Assembly: GCA_002364615.1 (NCBI GenBank)
Contig: DEYP01000020.1
Location: 1 to 62,253, forward strand
From: Arsukibacterium sp. UBA3155
GTDB taxonomy: Bacteria; Pseudomonadota; Gammaproteobacteria; Enterobacterales; Alteromonadaceae
Reading direction: 5' to 3'
Length of the DNA stretch: 62,253 nt
Position numbers and translations under genes: made by a program. This document shows positions 28,697 to 38,262 of the stretch, one piece after another; the stretch's first letter is position 1, and every line of letters begins with the position of its first letter. The notes beneath the pieces were generated by a model. That model searched no databases, was not told where the DNA came from, and saw nothing but the letters and a program-made list of their open reading frames with translations.

Positions 28697-29218
28697 ATGT
28701 CGCAGCAACTTGTAATAACGGCTATCGGGACTGACCGCACTGGTATTGTCAGCAAACTGGCCCGGTTGGTCACTGACTATAATGCTAATATCATTGACAG
28801 TCGGATGGCAGTATTTGGTAACGAATTCACTTTTATTATGCTGATCCAGGGCGATCAGGCTGCTATTAGCAAAATAGAGTATCTGATCCCGTCGCTAGGT
28901 TCAGAACTTGATCTGACAACAATGACCAAACGTACAACTGCCCGGCCACGCACTCAAGTTGCTGCTCACTACGTTCTTGATTACTCAGGACCAGATCGGG
29001 TAGGCACACTCGGTGCAATAACCGGCCTGCTGGCCAGCCATAATATTTACATTGGCTCTTTGCAATCGGCCACTACCTTTAACAATGACAATACCGTGCA
29101 ATTACACAGCCAGATAACGGTCGAAATACCGCTGGGTATTAACCCCTCAGATATTGAAACTGCTGTGATGGCATTGCTAAACGAGCTTAATCTTATTGGC
29201 ACTTTTGTGATGCGATAA
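28697..29218 (+). CDS. gcvR: Glycine cleavage system repressor GcvR (double ACT)
   Basis: 173 residues with two ACT domains (about 3-80 and 90-170), the first opening LVITAIGTDRTGIVSKLARL and the second YVLDYSGPDRVGTLGAITGLL. In E. coli GcvR binds GcvA and, without glycine, turns it into a repressor of gcvTHP. No gcvA or gcvTHP lies in this window. Its position, divergent from dapA and followed by bcp, is the conserved gammaproteobacterial order. Confidence 0.92.
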   Translation: MSQQLVITAIGTDRTGIVSKLARLVTDYNANIIDSRMAVFGNEFTFIMLIQGDQAAISKIEYLIPSLGSELDLTTMTKRTTARPRTQVAAHYVLDYSGPDRVGTLGAITGLLASHNIYIGSLQSATTFNNDNTVQLHSQITVEIPLGINPSDIETAVMALLNELNLIGTFVMR

Positions 29219-29280
29219 ACCAGCCGCGGTGCATTCAAAGAACTGTCAGGCAAACACATCATTTATAATAAGGAGTTATT

Positions 29281-29763
29281 ATGCAAACATTAACCGCCGG
29301 CCAGCAAGCCCCGAATTTTACTCTGCCAGACCAACATAGCAAAGCGATCAGTCTGAGCAACCTGCTGCAGCAAAGTAAGGTACTGGTTTATTTTTACCCC
29401 AAAGCGATGACTCCGGGTTGCACCGTGCAGGCGTGTGGTTTGCGGGACATTCAGTCATCGCTTGCTGAACATGGTGTGCAAGTTGTCGGGATCAGTACGG
29501 ACGCCCCCGCCAGACTGGCGAAGTTTGCCGAGCGCGACCAACTTAACTTCACCCTGCTGGGCGACGAAGATCATCAGGTTGCAGAGCAGTTTGGTGTTTG
29601 GGGTACTAAAAAATTTATGGGTAAAGTTTATGATGGCTTACACCGGCTAAGTTTTCTGGTTAATCAGGATGGCACTATTGACCATGTATTTGATAAGTTT
29701 AAAACAAAAGACCATCATCAGGTCGTGCTGGACTATCTTCAGCACCGGGCGCCACAGCAGTAA
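29281..29763 (+). CDS. bcp: Thioredoxin-dependent thiol peroxidase (peroxiredoxin Q)
   Basis: A 160-residue peroxiredoxin reducing H2O2 and organic peroxides with thioredoxin. Peroxidatic C47 in the YPKAMTPGCT motif and resolving C52 five residues later place it in the Bcp/PrxQ class with both cysteines in one helix. AAGGAG precedes the ATG. It follows gcvR as in E. coli. Confidence 0.95.
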   Translation: MQTLTAGQQAPNFTLPDQHSKAISLSNLLQQSKVLVYFYPKAMTPGCTVQACGLRDIQSSLAEHGVQVVGISTDAPARLAKFAERDQLNFTLLGDEDHQVAEQFGVWGTKKFMGKVYDGLHRLSFLVNQDGTIDHVFDKFKTKDHHQVVLDYLQHRAPQQ

Positions 29764-29870
29764 TTTTATTTAAAAACGACATTTATCGTATCGGCTGGCT
29801 ATTCTGACTTGTCTTCCTGCCAATTGCCGATGCAATCGCTAGTATGGTGAAAAACTTAAATGGAGATGCA

Positions 29871-30992
29871 ATGAAAACGCTGCTCAAAATAATTTACGCA
29901 AGCACGGTGCTACTGGCGCTGCACAGCGTTAGCCAGGCGCAGACGCTGGAAATCAAAACAGAAAAAGCCATATTGCAGGTTGAGACAGTAACCGACGGAC
30001 TGGAAAACCCCTGGGGACTGGCATTTTTAGCCGACGGAAAGATGTTGGTTACAGAGCGCGCCGGACGTTTACGTTATGTCAGCGCTGATGGCAGCCTGAG
30101 TGAGCCAATCACAGGATTACCAGACATTACTGTCGCTGGTCAGGGTGGTTTACTAGACATTATTCTGCATCCCAGATTTGCTGAAAATAACCAACTATTT
30201 TTTAGTTATAACGAACCGGGTCAAAGTGGTAGCAGCACGGCAGTAGCCAGGGCCACATTAAGCGGTAATACCCTGACCGATGTTCAGGTAATTTTCAGTG
30301 CTCAGCCCAAAATCGACACTCGGCATCACTTTGGCGGTCGTTTAGTATTCGCCGCTAACGGTGATCTGTTTATTACTCTGGGTGATCGTGGTAGCCGTCG
30401 CGATGATGCCCAGACCCTAAATACTCACCACGGTAAAGTCGTCAGAGTGCAAACGGACGGCAGAGCGTCGGTGTTGAACCCTTATCTGCAGCGGGAAAAT
30501 GCCCTTGCTGATGTCTGGTCCTATGGTCACCGGAATATTCAGGGTGCAGCACTGCATCCACAAACCGGGCAGCTCTGGACCCACGAGCATGGCCCACAAG
30601 GCGGCGATGAAATAAACATTGCCCAGGCTGATGTTAATTACGGCTGGCCGGTCATTACCTATGGTGAAGAATATGGCGGTGGTAAGATTGGTAAAACTGA
30701 GCAAGCAGGAATGATGCAACCCTTGCACTACTGGGTACCGTCCATTGCGCCAAGCGGCATGACATTTTATACCGCCAATCTGTTTAAACCATGGCAGCAA
30801 AATCTTCTGGTCGGATCGTTGAAGTTTGGTCAGCTTGTCAGGTTGGAGCTAAAAGAAGATACCGTCATTCATGAAGAAAGAATCATGATTGGCCAGCGGA
30901 TCCGTGATGTCAGACAGGGTCCGGACGGTGCAATTTACTTACTGACCGATCAAAAGAACGGTCAGATTTTGCGGGTCACACCGAAAAAATAA
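29871..30992 (+). CDS. PQQ-dependent periplasmic aldose (sugar) dehydrogenase
   Basis: A 373-residue soluble quinoprotein of the glucose/sorbosone dehydrogenase family (E. coli YliI/Asd type). A signal peptide covers about residues 1-24 (ALHSVSQA before QTLEIKTEK). The six-bladed propeller shows LENPWGLAFLADGKMLVTER, HHFGGRLVFAANGDLFITLGDRG, YGHRNIQGAALHPQTGQLWTHEHGPQGGDEIN and YGWPVITYGEEYGG, which line the PQQ and Ca2+ site. It oxidises aldose sugars in the periplasm and passes electrons to the respiratory chain. I choose ATG 29871 (GGAGA upstream, clean signal peptide) over 29844. A PqqU-like receptor follows four bases on. No pqq synthesis genes are in the window. Confidence 0.88.
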   Translation: MKTLLKIIYASTVLLALHSVSQAQTLEIKTEKAILQVETVTDGLENPWGLAFLADGKMLVTERAGRLRYVSADGSLSEPITGLPDITVAGQGGLLDIILHPRFAENNQLFFSYNEPGQSGSSTAVARATLSGNTLTDVQVIFSAQPKIDTRHHFGGRLVFAANGDLFITLGDRGSRRDDAQTLNTHHGKVVRVQTDGRASVLNPYLQRENALADVWSYGHRNIQGAALHPQTGQLWTHEHGPQGGDEINIAQADVNYGWPVITYGEEYGGGKIGKTEQAGMMQPLHYWVPSIAPSGMTFYTANLFKPWQQNLLVGSLKFGQLVRLELKEDTVIHEERIMIGQRIRDVRQGPDGAIYLLTDQKNGQILRVTPKK

Positions 30993-30996
30993 CAGG

Positions 30997-33024
30997 ATGC
31001 CAGCTTTGCTTTGTTTTAAACCTATCGCGACCGCCAGTTCACTGGCGGTACTTTTTAATGCTTCAGTAATTTACGCTGATGAGCCCCTTGAAATCATCGT
31101 GGTTACTGCCACCAGTGAGCGCCAGAGCTGGTTACAAAGCCCGGCAAGTGTAGATATCAGCGACACACCACAGTCTGGCCTGCTGTTTGACAGCGCCCAG
31201 CTATTGCAGGGTATCCCGGGTGTGCAGGCTGACAGCAGAGCTAATTTTGCCCAGGATACCCGCCTGAGTGTTCGGGGCTTTGGTAGCAGAAGCCCTTTTG
31301 GGATCCGAGGCATATATCTGCAACAGGATGGTATTCCGCTCAGCGCACCAGACGGCCAGGGCCAGCTTGCCAGCGTGTTGCTAGATAACGTCCAGAGTAT
31401 TGAAGTATTGCGTGGTCCGTTGGCAGTGCTTTATGGCAATGGCGCCGGTGCCGTTATCTCACTGAACAGCCGTCAACCAAGCCAGAGCACGTTAGCAACC
31501 AGCATTGCACTGAGCGAGCGGCATCAACAGCAACACATTAACCTCGCGGCAGTAGACGATAAACAAAGCCTGCAAATTGCGTTAAAACAGTTTAAAACGG
31601 ATGGGTACCGGCCGCATTCAAGCGCAGAAAAAGATCAGCTACAATTTAACTGGCACCGGCAATTAACCAGCACCCTGCAGTTGCACTTACGTTATGACTG
31701 GTCGTATGACCCCTACCTGCAAGATCCGCTTAGCTTAAGCCCGGCGCAGTGGCGGGAAAACCCCCGGCAAACCGTGGCTGGCGCTGAGCTGTTTGATACT
31801 GAAAAGTCGGTCAAACAGCGCCAGACCAGTGTCAGTTTAACCGGTGAGGGTAACACCCCTTTCCAAATCGGCTTATGGCAAGGCCAACGAGATATCAACC
31901 AACGTCTGCCTTTTACGGGCTCTGCGATCACGTCCTCTGGTGGAGAAGTGCAGTTAAACCGCCAATATCACGGTATAAAAGGCCAATACCAATTTACGCT
32001 ATCAGATAGTGTTAACGCAGTAATTGGCGGCAGTGCGGTACAGACAGATGATCGACGGTTCGGCTTTATTAATGACTTTGGACAGCGTGGTGATCTGCGC
32101 CGGGACGAGGATAATCAGGCCAGTAATATTGATGGCTTTATCCGGCTAAACTATCAACCCACTGCTGCACTGAACTGGCACGGTGGCTGGCGCTATTCCG
32201 ATTTGGCCTATCAGATAACAGACTATTTTAGCGAGGGCGATAATCCGGATGACAGTGGCGTTCGCAACTACTATCAGCAAGCCTATGCACTGGGTGTAAA
32301 CTGGCAACTCAACCAGCAACTGGCCTGGTTCGCCAGTGCCGGTACCGGATATGAAACCCCTACCCTTGCTGAGCTGGCATATAGCCCAGCAGGCGGCATT
32401 AACCTGCAACTGGCTGCCAGTACTAACCACCAATGGGAAACCGGCCTGAAATGGCAAAATAGCCAGCAGCGTGCCAGTTTAAGCGTATTTGCAATCGCCA
32501 CTGACGATGAAATTATTGCTCAGAATAGCGAGGGTGGCCGCACCAGTTTTGCTAATGTCAGTGAAACCAGCAGGTTGGGTCTGGAGTGGCAATGGCATTA
32601 TCAACTGTCAGCGCAATGGCGCTCCGAGCTCTCTGGTCATCTGTTGCAAGCAGAGTTTGACGAAGGGCAGAGGGCCGGTAAGCAGTTACCTGGTGTTGCA
32701 GCGGTTGAAGTGGATTGGCAATGGCGTTATAGCCTCCGCCTGGCGATACCATTGCAGGTAACCCTGCAAGGCCATTATCGTGGCAAGGTTTATACCGATG
32801 ATAACAACAGCGATGCCGCGCCAGCTGCCATCTATTTCAGTGCCGCTGTGAACAGCCAGCAACAATACCAGCAATGGCAATTTAGACAGTGGCTTAGCCT
32901 GAATAATATTACCGACAAGCGCTACGTAGGTGCTGTGGTCGTGAATCAGGGAAATGGCCGATCTTTTGAGCCTGCAGCCGGGCGTGAATTAGCCGCCGGG
33001 GTTACCGTCAGTTATCAGTGGTAG
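30997..33024 (+). CDS. pqqU: TonB-dependent outer-membrane receptor, PqqU/YncD-like
   Basis: 675 residues: signal peptide (about 1-26), TonB-box-like EIIVVTAT, plug domain (about 40-150) and a 22-strand barrel ending in aromatic W. It resembles E. coli YncD, now PqqU, the PQQ importer, at many places: GVQADSRANFAQDTRLSVRGFGSRSPFGIRGI, SAPDGQGQ, VLRGPLAVLYGNGAGAV, GDLRRDEDN, GYETPTLAELAY, DDEIIAQNSEGGRT and VNQGNGRSFEPAAGRE. The stop-to-start gap after the sugar dehydrogenase is four bases, so enzyme and importer are one operon. The assignment to PQQ rests on this similarity and on context; other siderophore-like ligands are not excluded. Confidence 0.8.
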   Translation: MPALLCFKPIATASSLAVLFNASVIYADEPLEIIVVTATSERQSWLQSPASVDISDTPQSGLLFDSAQLLQGIPGVQADSRANFAQDTRLSVRGFGSRSPFGIRGIYLQQDGIPLSAPDGQGQLASVLLDNVQSIEVLRGPLAVLYGNGAGAVISLNSRQPSQSTLATSIALSERHQQQHINLAAVDDKQSLQIALKQFKTDGYRPHSSAEKDQLQFNWHRQLTSTLQLHLRYDWSYDPYLQDPLSLSPAQWRENPRQTVAGAELFDTEKSVKQRQTSVSLTGEGNTPFQIGLWQGQRDINQRLPFTGSAITSSGGEVQLNRQYHGIKGQYQFTLSDSVNAVIGGSAVQTDDRRFGFINDFGQRGDLRRDEDNQASNIDGFIRLNYQPTAALNWHGGWRYSDLAYQITDYFSEGDNPDDSGVRNYYQQAYALGVNWQLNQQLAWFASAGTGYETPTLAELAYSPAGGINLQLAASTNHQWETGLKWQNSQQRASLSVFAIATDDEIIAQNSEGGRTSFANVSETSRLGLEWQWHYQLSAQWRSELSGHLLQAEFDEGQRAGKQLPGVAAVEVDWQWRYSLRLAIPLQVTLQGHYRGKVYTDDNNSDAAPAAIYFSAAVNSQQQYQQWQFRQWLSLNNITDKRYVGAVVVNQGNGRSFEPAAGRELAAGVTVSYQW

Positions 33025-33030
33025 CCTTCG

Positions 33031-33068
33031 CTGGCCCTGCGACAGCGTTGTGCTGTGAGCAGGGCCAG
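33031..33068. terminator. Hairpin between convergent genes
   Basis: Outer stem CTGGCCCTGC / GCAGGGCCAG (10 bases) with an inner ACAGC / GCTGT stem. It lies just after the receptor stop and before the perM stop. There is no real T run, so efficiency as a terminator is uncertain. Confidence 0.6.
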
Positions 33069-33092
33069 AACATTTAATTCAAGGTGGTTAGT

Positions 33093-34187
33093 TCACAGAG
33101 AACTCGCGTGGGGTTCGTCGGTCTTTTCAGACTGTGGATGCACCCTGCTCGACCAGGCTTTAATCGTCGCTTTTACCAGTGATGCCAGCGGAATAGCAAA
33201 GAAGATGCCCCAAAAACCAAATAAACCGCCAAAAAACAACACGGCTATTATGATGAATACCGGATTAAGATCAACGACTTCAGAAAACAGCAATGGCACC
33301 AGTACATTACCGTCTAAGGCCTGAATAATAGCGTAGGCCAGCATCAGATAGCCAAACTCTGCGGTAAGTCCCCATTGAAACAACGCCACCAGAGCAATGG
33401 GTAAGGTCACTAATGCGGCGCCAATATACGGAACCAGCACCGAAAAGCCGACACACACGGCAAGTAATAAGGCGTAGTTCAGACCAAACAGGGTGAAAAC
33501 AACAAAACTCACCGCGCCGACAATCAATATCTCCAGAATTTTACCCCGGATGTAATTCATAATCTGACCGTTCATTTCGTTCCAGACCTGACTAATCAGC
33601 TTGCGCTCGGAGGGAAGCAGTTCAACAAAGCTTGCGCTTAATGAGGCCTTATCTTTGAGCATAAAAAACACCATCACCGGCACCAGCACCAAATAGATAA
33701 GCACGGCGACAACATCAAATATTGAGGCGAGCGACAATGACAGAATTTCCCGGCTGAATGTCATTAGCCGTTCATCAGCGGTTTGAATCATCAGGTAAAT
33801 TTGCTCAGCACTGACAATACCCGGGAATAACTCCGGCAGCTCCAGCAGGTAAGTTTTACCAGAGGCTATCATGCTGGGTAAGTCTTTTGCCAAATTGCGC
33901 CCCTGTGCCCATGCTGCCGGTATAATTGACATCACTATCAGGGTTATAATTGAAATAAACGTTATTACCACCACGGTAGTGCTAATCGTACGGCTAAAAC
34001 CCAGCCGGCTCAGGCGCGCTACCGGCCATTCCAGCAGATAGGCAAAAGCAATCGCAACCAATACTGGTCCCAGCATGCCACTTAACCAGTAAATGGCCAG
34101 AAAACCCAAAAAGAGCGTTAAAAACAGGGTTACCACCTGAGGATCTGAAAACTTATTGGTATACCACTTCTTTAACCAATCGAGCAT
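33093..34187 (-). CDS. perM: AI-2E family transporter PerM
   Basis: A 364-residue inner-membrane protein of the AI-2 exporter/PerM (PF01594) family with about eight hydrophobic helices. The N-terminus WLKKWYTNKFSDPQ, PVLVAIAFAYLLEWPVARL, and the late segment GFSVLVPYIGAALVTLPI fit the E. coli PerM subgroup. I choose the ATG at 34187, not the frame start 34220, by match to that N-terminus. Substrate is unknown. It is divergent from bepA, as in E. coli. Confidence 0.9.
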   Translation of the reverse strand: MLDWLKKWYTNKFSDPQVVTLFLTLFLGFLAIYWLSGMLGPVLVAIAFAYLLEWPVARLSRLGFSRTISTTVVVITFISIITLIVMSIIPAAWAQGRNLAKDLPSMIASGKTYLLELPELFPGIVSAEQIYLMIQTADERLMTFSREILSLSLASIFDVVAVLIYLVLVPVMVFFMLKDKASLSASFVELLPSERKLISQVWNEMNGQIMNYIRGKILEILIVGAVSFVVFTLFGLNYALLLAVCVGFSVLVPYIGAALVTLPIALVALFQWGLTAEFGYLMLAYAIIQALDGNVLVPLLFSEVVDLNPVFIIIAVLFFGGLFGFWGIFFAIPLASLVKATIKAWSSRVHPQSEKTDEPHASSL

Positions 34188-34429
34188 AGCGCCACTCCAA
34201 CCCTTTGCGAACAATAACAACGTAGTGTCTCAGTATAACTAACTTGGAACAAATTTTGTGGCTTATCTGTCAGACCCACAGCTGAATATGCTAAATTGGC
34301 GTAGTTTGCTGGTAAGTTAGCTAATTGCGTAATAATGCACCACTTAACTACTTACTTTTGAACTAATACTTCAGTTAACAGACCAAATATGCAGTTAACA
34401 TCATCATCTGACACGAAAGCCGGGGCAGT

Positions 34430-35878
34430 ATGTCATATCAAGCAATCCAGCAATTTTTCTTAGGATGCATCGCCAGTGTCAGCCTGCTGGTTAGCCCTGC
34501 CATAGCACAATCCGGCTTGCCTGATATTGGTGGCAATGCATTTTCGACCATCACACCTGAAAAAGAGAAGCAACTGGGTGATGTGCTGATGCGTCAAACC
34601 CGTGGTAGTTTGCCCATGGTCTACGATCCACTGCTTGACGAATATATTAATGATTTAGGAAACCGGTTAGTTGCCCGCGCCAATGACGTTAAATTCCCTT
34701 TTAAATTTTACTGGGTTAACAACAAAAATATTAATGCTTTCGCTACGTTAGGCGGAAATATTGCCTCACATACCGGCACGCTGGCAGTCTCAGAATCGGA
34801 GAGCGAATTTGCGTCAGTCATGGCCCATGAAGTTGCTCATGTCACCCAACGCCACATTGCACGCTTTGTTGAAGCCCAAAATCAACGCGCACCGGTATCC
34901 ATGGCTGGCATTTTAGGTGCCATCGTGTTGGCAACCGTTAATCCTGAAGCAGGAATGGCAGCCATGATGGCAACTCAGGGCGCCGCCCAGCAAAGTGCCA
35001 TTAACTTTACCCGCGGTAACGAGCAGGAAGCCGACCGGATAGGTATGAAAATTCTGGCAGATTCAGGCTTTGACCCTTACGCTGTGCCTGAATTTTTTTA
35101 TAAGCTCACTCAGCAAAGCCGCTTTGTTAATCAGCAACTGGCTTTCTTACAAACTCACCCCTTATCACAAGCGCGGGTTAGCGATACCCGTTTGCGGGCA
35201 GAGCAATTTGAAAAACGTTATGTGCCCGACAGCCAGGATTACATTCTGAGTAAAACACGGGTGTTAGCCAGATATCAGTACCAGAGCACTGAAACGGTAG
35301 AAGTTTTCCAGCAACGATTAAGCCAGCCCGGCGGCAATACCAGAGCCAACCTTTATGGTTTAGCGCTGGCTAAACTTGATAACAACCTGTTTGCTGATGC
35401 CCAGAAAATTATTGAAGACTTACTGCTGGAAGAACCGCACAATTTATATTATGTCGATGCTTATACCGATATTTTGCTTGGCCAGAATCAATTTACCAAA
35501 GCACTGGAAATTCTGGAGCAAGAGTACCTGATCAGACCCAATAACCAGGTTGTTACCTTAAACTATGCCAATGCCGCTATCAAAGCCGGCAGTTACCGCC
35601 TTGCCATTCATTTATTGCGTAATTTATTGTATTACAAAAACGATAATATTCTGGCTTACGATTTATTATCTGATGCCTACAAAAGGTTGGAAGACTATCC
35701 GAAATATTATGAAGCCCGGGCAGACTTATACTACCAGATGGCAAATTACCCGAAAGCAATTGATGATCTTAACGAAGCGCTGAATCATATTGGTGAGAAG
35801 TCCCGCCTCGAAAACAGACGGGTCGAGGCTAAAAAGCAACAACTTCAAGCCGAGTTTGACCGCCTGAAGCAAATGTAA
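34430..35878 (+). CDS. bepA: Outer-membrane protein chaperone/protease BepA
   Basis: A 482-residue periplasmic M48 metallopeptidase that helps assemble LptD and degrades stalled barrels. Signal peptide to about residue 26 (AIAQ). Zinc site HEVAH at 133-137, third ligand in the GNEQEADRIG stretch, and the regulatory His in LQTHPLSQAR. The C-terminal half (about 300-480) is a TPR superhelix with repeats such as YVDAYTDILLGQNQFTKALEILEQ. Followed by yfgD as in E. coli. Confidence 0.95.
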   Translation: MSYQAIQQFFLGCIASVSLLVSPAIAQSGLPDIGGNAFSTITPEKEKQLGDVLMRQTRGSLPMVYDPLLDEYINDLGNRLVARANDVKFPFKFYWVNNKNINAFATLGGNIASHTGTLAVSESESEFASVMAHEVAHVTQRHIARFVEAQNQRAPVSMAGILGAIVLATVNPEAGMAAMMATQGAAQQSAINFTRGNEQEADRIGMKILADSGFDPYAVPEFFYKLTQQSRFVNQQLAFLQTHPLSQARVSDTRLRAEQFEKRYVPDSQDYILSKTRVLARYQYQSTETVEVFQQRLSQPGGNTRANLYGLALAKLDNNLFADAQKIIEDLLLEEPHNLYYVDAYTDILLGQNQFTKALEILEQEYLIRPNNQVVTLNYANAAIKAGSYRLAIHLLRNLLYYKNDNILAYDLLSDAYKRLEDYPKYYEARADLYYQMANYPKAIDDLNEALNHIGEKSRLENRRVEAKKQQLQAEFDRLKQM

Positions 35879-35940
35879 GCAGGTTTAGCACTGACCAGAT
35901 ACGCAACATTACACCGATATCGCGAGTTAATGGAAGATTT

Positions 35941-36285
35941 ATGATTACGATTTATCACAACCCCCGCTGTTCAAAAAGCCGTGAGGCGTTAGCATTGCTG
36001 CAACAACATTGTGAACACATTGCAGTAATTGAATATCTGAAGACACCACCCACTGCAGCAGAACTGGCTGCAATCTTGATGAAGCTGAATATCTCAGCCA
36101 GAGAATTACTGCGTAGCAAAGAAGAAGAATACCGTAATTTGCAACTCAATAACCCGGCGTTAAGCGAACAGCAACTGATTAATACCATGGTAGAGCATCC
36201 CAGGCTGATTGAGCGACCTATTGTTGTCAAGGGTGATCAAGCCGCTATTGGTCGTCCCCTTAGCAATATAAGCGCGCTTCTCTGA
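35941..36285 (+). CDS. yfgD: ArsC-like (glutaredoxin-linked) reductase YfgD
   Basis: A 114-residue ArsC-family protein with the active-site cysteine C10 in YHNPRCSKSREAL, the LRSKEEEYR segment and RLIERPIVV, the pattern of glutaredoxin-coupled arsenate reductase types. In the conserved bepA-yfgD context it is probably not part of an arsenic operon: no arsB or arsR is near. Its stop overlaps the wrbA ATG by one base. Confidence 0.9.
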   Translation: MITIYHNPRCSKSREALALLQQHCEHIAVIEYLKTPPTAAELAAILMKLNISARELLRSKEEEYRNLQLNNPALSEQQLINTMVEHPRLIERPIVVKGDQAAIGRPLSNISALL

Positions 36286-36869
36286 TGAGTGCTCAGGTGC
36301 TGGTACTTTACTACTCAAAACATGGCAGCGTGGCTGCGTTGGCTGAAAAAATTGCTATTGGTATCGCTCAGGCAGGAGCCACTGCTGTTGTTCGCAGTAT
36401 CGCCGGTTTTGACAAAGAGTCGCCAGGCAGGCATCCGACGGTAACTCAGGCAGATCTCAGTCAATGTGATGGCCTGGCATTTGGCAGTCCGGTCCGTTTT
36501 GGCAATATGGCTGCTGAAGCCAAAGCATTCTGGGACAGCACCAGCAGCATTTGGCTCAAAGGTGAGTTAATTAACAAAGCTGCTGGCGTTTTCACTTCAT
36601 CAGGCAGTATGCACGGTGGCAACGAAGCTAATTTGTTAAGTATGATGTTGCCACTGCTGCATCACGGCATGGTGTTAATGGGTATCCCATACGCTGAGCC
36701 GGAGTTGCACAATACTCAAACCGGTGGCACCCCTTATGGCCCCACTCATATTAGTGGCTTGCAAGGCAATACTAAACTGAGTGTTGATGAACAGCGGTTG
36801 GCTGTTGCTTTTGGTAAGCGCCTGGCTCATCTGAGTATGTCTTTAAAATCTGCAGGGTTTGATAAATAA
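36285..36869 (+). CDS. wrbA: WrbA-type NAD(P)H:quinone oxidoreductase
   Basis: A 194-residue flavodoxin-fold protein. VLVLYYSKHGSVAALAEKIA binds the FMN phosphate; FGSPVRFGNMAAEAKAFWDS, GVFTSSGSMHGGNEANLLSM and GTPYGPTHISG are the WrbA signature. Reduces quinones by two electrons, sparing semiquinone radicals. Coupled to yfgD and to the DUF2069 gene by one-base overlaps. Confidence 0.92.
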   Translation: MSAQVLVLYYSKHGSVAALAEKIAIGIAQAGATAVVRSIAGFDKESPGRHPTVTQADLSQCDGLAFGSPVRFGNMAAEAKAFWDSTSSIWLKGELINKAAGVFTSSGSMHGGNEANLLSMMLPLLHHGMVLMGIPYAEPELHNTQTGGTPYGPTHISGLQGNTKLSVDEQRLAVAFGKRLAHLSMSLKSAGFDK

Positions 36870-37309
36870 TGAATGAACATACTGAAGTGGCGATGGCGCC
36901 ACGAACGAAAATCTACCTTTTGCTGGCACGGTTTGGTTATTGGGGTTTATGGCTGCTGATACCACTATGGTTACTCTGGCTCGCGCCTGCAACATACGGC
37001 AGTACCAGCCAGATAACCGGCAATAAATTAATCAGTACAGCGTTGCTGTGGCTGCCGTTATGGTTGCCGATGTATGGCATTATTAAAGGAAAAGCTTATA
37101 CCTTTGCCTGGGCTAATTTTATTGTGATGATTTATTTTTTGCACAGTCTGACTAACTTGTGGGTCAGCACCGGGCTGTATCAGATGCTGGCGTTTATTGA
37201 GCTGCTGCTGGCATCAATTATGTTTATAGGTTGTACTTACTTCGCCAGGCATCGCGGCATAGAACTTGGATTAAAAATTCCAAGACTGAAAGACGACCCA
37301 CGCCAGTAA
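36869..37309 (+). CDS. DUF2069 membrane protein
   Basis: A 146-residue protein with four hydrophobic helices (about 15-37, 48-68, 75-92, 97-120); the FAWANFIVMIYFLHSLTNLW segment is typical of DUF2069. Function unknown. The family is regularly found after wrbA in Alteromonadales and Vibrio, as here; the start shares one base with the wrbA stop. Confidence 0.87.
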   Translation: MNEHTEVAMAPRTKIYLLLARFGYWGLWLLIPLWLLWLAPATYGSTSQITGNKLISTALLWLPLWLPMYGIIKGKAYTFAWANFIVMIYFLHSLTNLWVSTGLYQMLAFIELLLASIMFIGCTYFARHRGIELGLKIPRLKDDPRQ

Positions 37310-37325
37310 CAGTATGTAACTGCCG

Positions 37326-38093
37326 TTATTCGAGCCTTTCGCCTTTATAACGGCGTAGTTGCCTGTCAATAAACTTGTTCTCCACCAAGGTATGCAGGCC
37401 CTGCATTAAACTTGCCGCAAGCTCAGGGTTAAAACGGCTGATAGCACAATAAACTGACGGCGGTGCAGACCAGAGGGGATCGGCTGCAAAGCTACCCAGC
37501 CCGCCATTTGCCATAAAAAAATAATAAGACAAGTCGACACTCATTACTGCATCCAGTCTTCCCTGCTCCAGGCGCTTCAGGTTGCTTTCCAAGGTATGTG
37601 CGTCGTCCCGGATAACATCGCCAAGTGCAAACACCTGTTCTAGCTCAGGATAAGTAAAACCACGGGTGGTACCCACCCGCTTGCCGACCAGATCAGGTAA
37701 GGCAATAATAGGCGAGCTATCGGCTCGGCGAATAAACAGCTGTTGCGTTGCAAACAACGGTGGACTCCAGTGAAAAAGATCTGGCTCTGCCACCCAATCC
37801 GGATTCAGAAAACAAGCGACATCAGCCTGGCCGTTCTCTAACCAGCCTTCGATTCTGGTTCTGGGTAAATCGAGATACTGAATTTCCAGTTTGGTTAATA
37901 ACGCCAATGCATCCAGAATATCTTTACTTAATCCCGCACTTAACTTACCTGCGTCATCAAATATGGCATAGGGCGGCGTATTGGTGTCACTAACCGCCGC
38001 TCGCAATACCTGTTGCTCAGTGGCTGCTGTGCCAGAACCTGTCGCCAGGAGCAATAATGACACGCTGACACATTGACGCAGATTTAATCGCAT
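37326..38093 (-). CDS. Periplasmic solute-binding protein (SBP family 3 type)
   Basis: A 255-residue exported protein: signal peptide to about residue 24, then the PBP type-II pattern RAAVSDTNTPPYAIFDDAGKLSAGLSKDILDAL, GRTRGFTYPELE-like GKRVGTTRGFTYPELEQV, and RLEQGRLDAVMSVD. Such proteins bind amino acids or related ions. No permease or ATPase gene is adjacent, so it may be an orphan receptor or signalling protein, as often in Shewanella-type bacteria. Ligand unknown. Confidence 0.82.
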   Translation of the reverse strand: MRLNLRQCVSVSLLLLATGSGTAATEQQVLRAAVSDTNTPPYAIFDDAGKLSAGLSKDILDALALLTKLEIQYLDLPRTRIEGWLENGQADVACFLNPDWVAEPDLFHWSPPLFATQQLFIRRADSSPIIALPDLVGKRVGTTRGFTYPELEQVFALGDVIRDDAHTLESNLKRLEQGRLDAVMSVDLSYYFFMANGGLGSFAADPLWSAPPSVYCAISRFNPELAASLMQGLHTLVENKFIDRQLRRYKGERLE

Positions 38094-38262
38094 AAGACCC
38101 TTTGAGCTGCGCTCAGAATAATGGCGTCGATCTTAAATTTATCATGAAATGTTAAAATAGCCAGAAAACCGGTTTCAAGATAAATTTTGCCAAAGCCGAT
38201 CTGATAAACCATGCAGGCCGTATTATTTTGCAAGTCAGAAACAAGTGGCAGTGAATTGCAGT

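Noticed and set aside
35941-36285. Arsenic resistance operon (ArsC-like yfgD, ArsC-like yffB and the ArsA-type ATPase)
   Set aside because: The three genes are in separate neighbourhoods, each with a conserved housekeeping context. No arsR, arsB, acr3 or arsD is present and the ATPase lacks the arsenite-binding cysteines.
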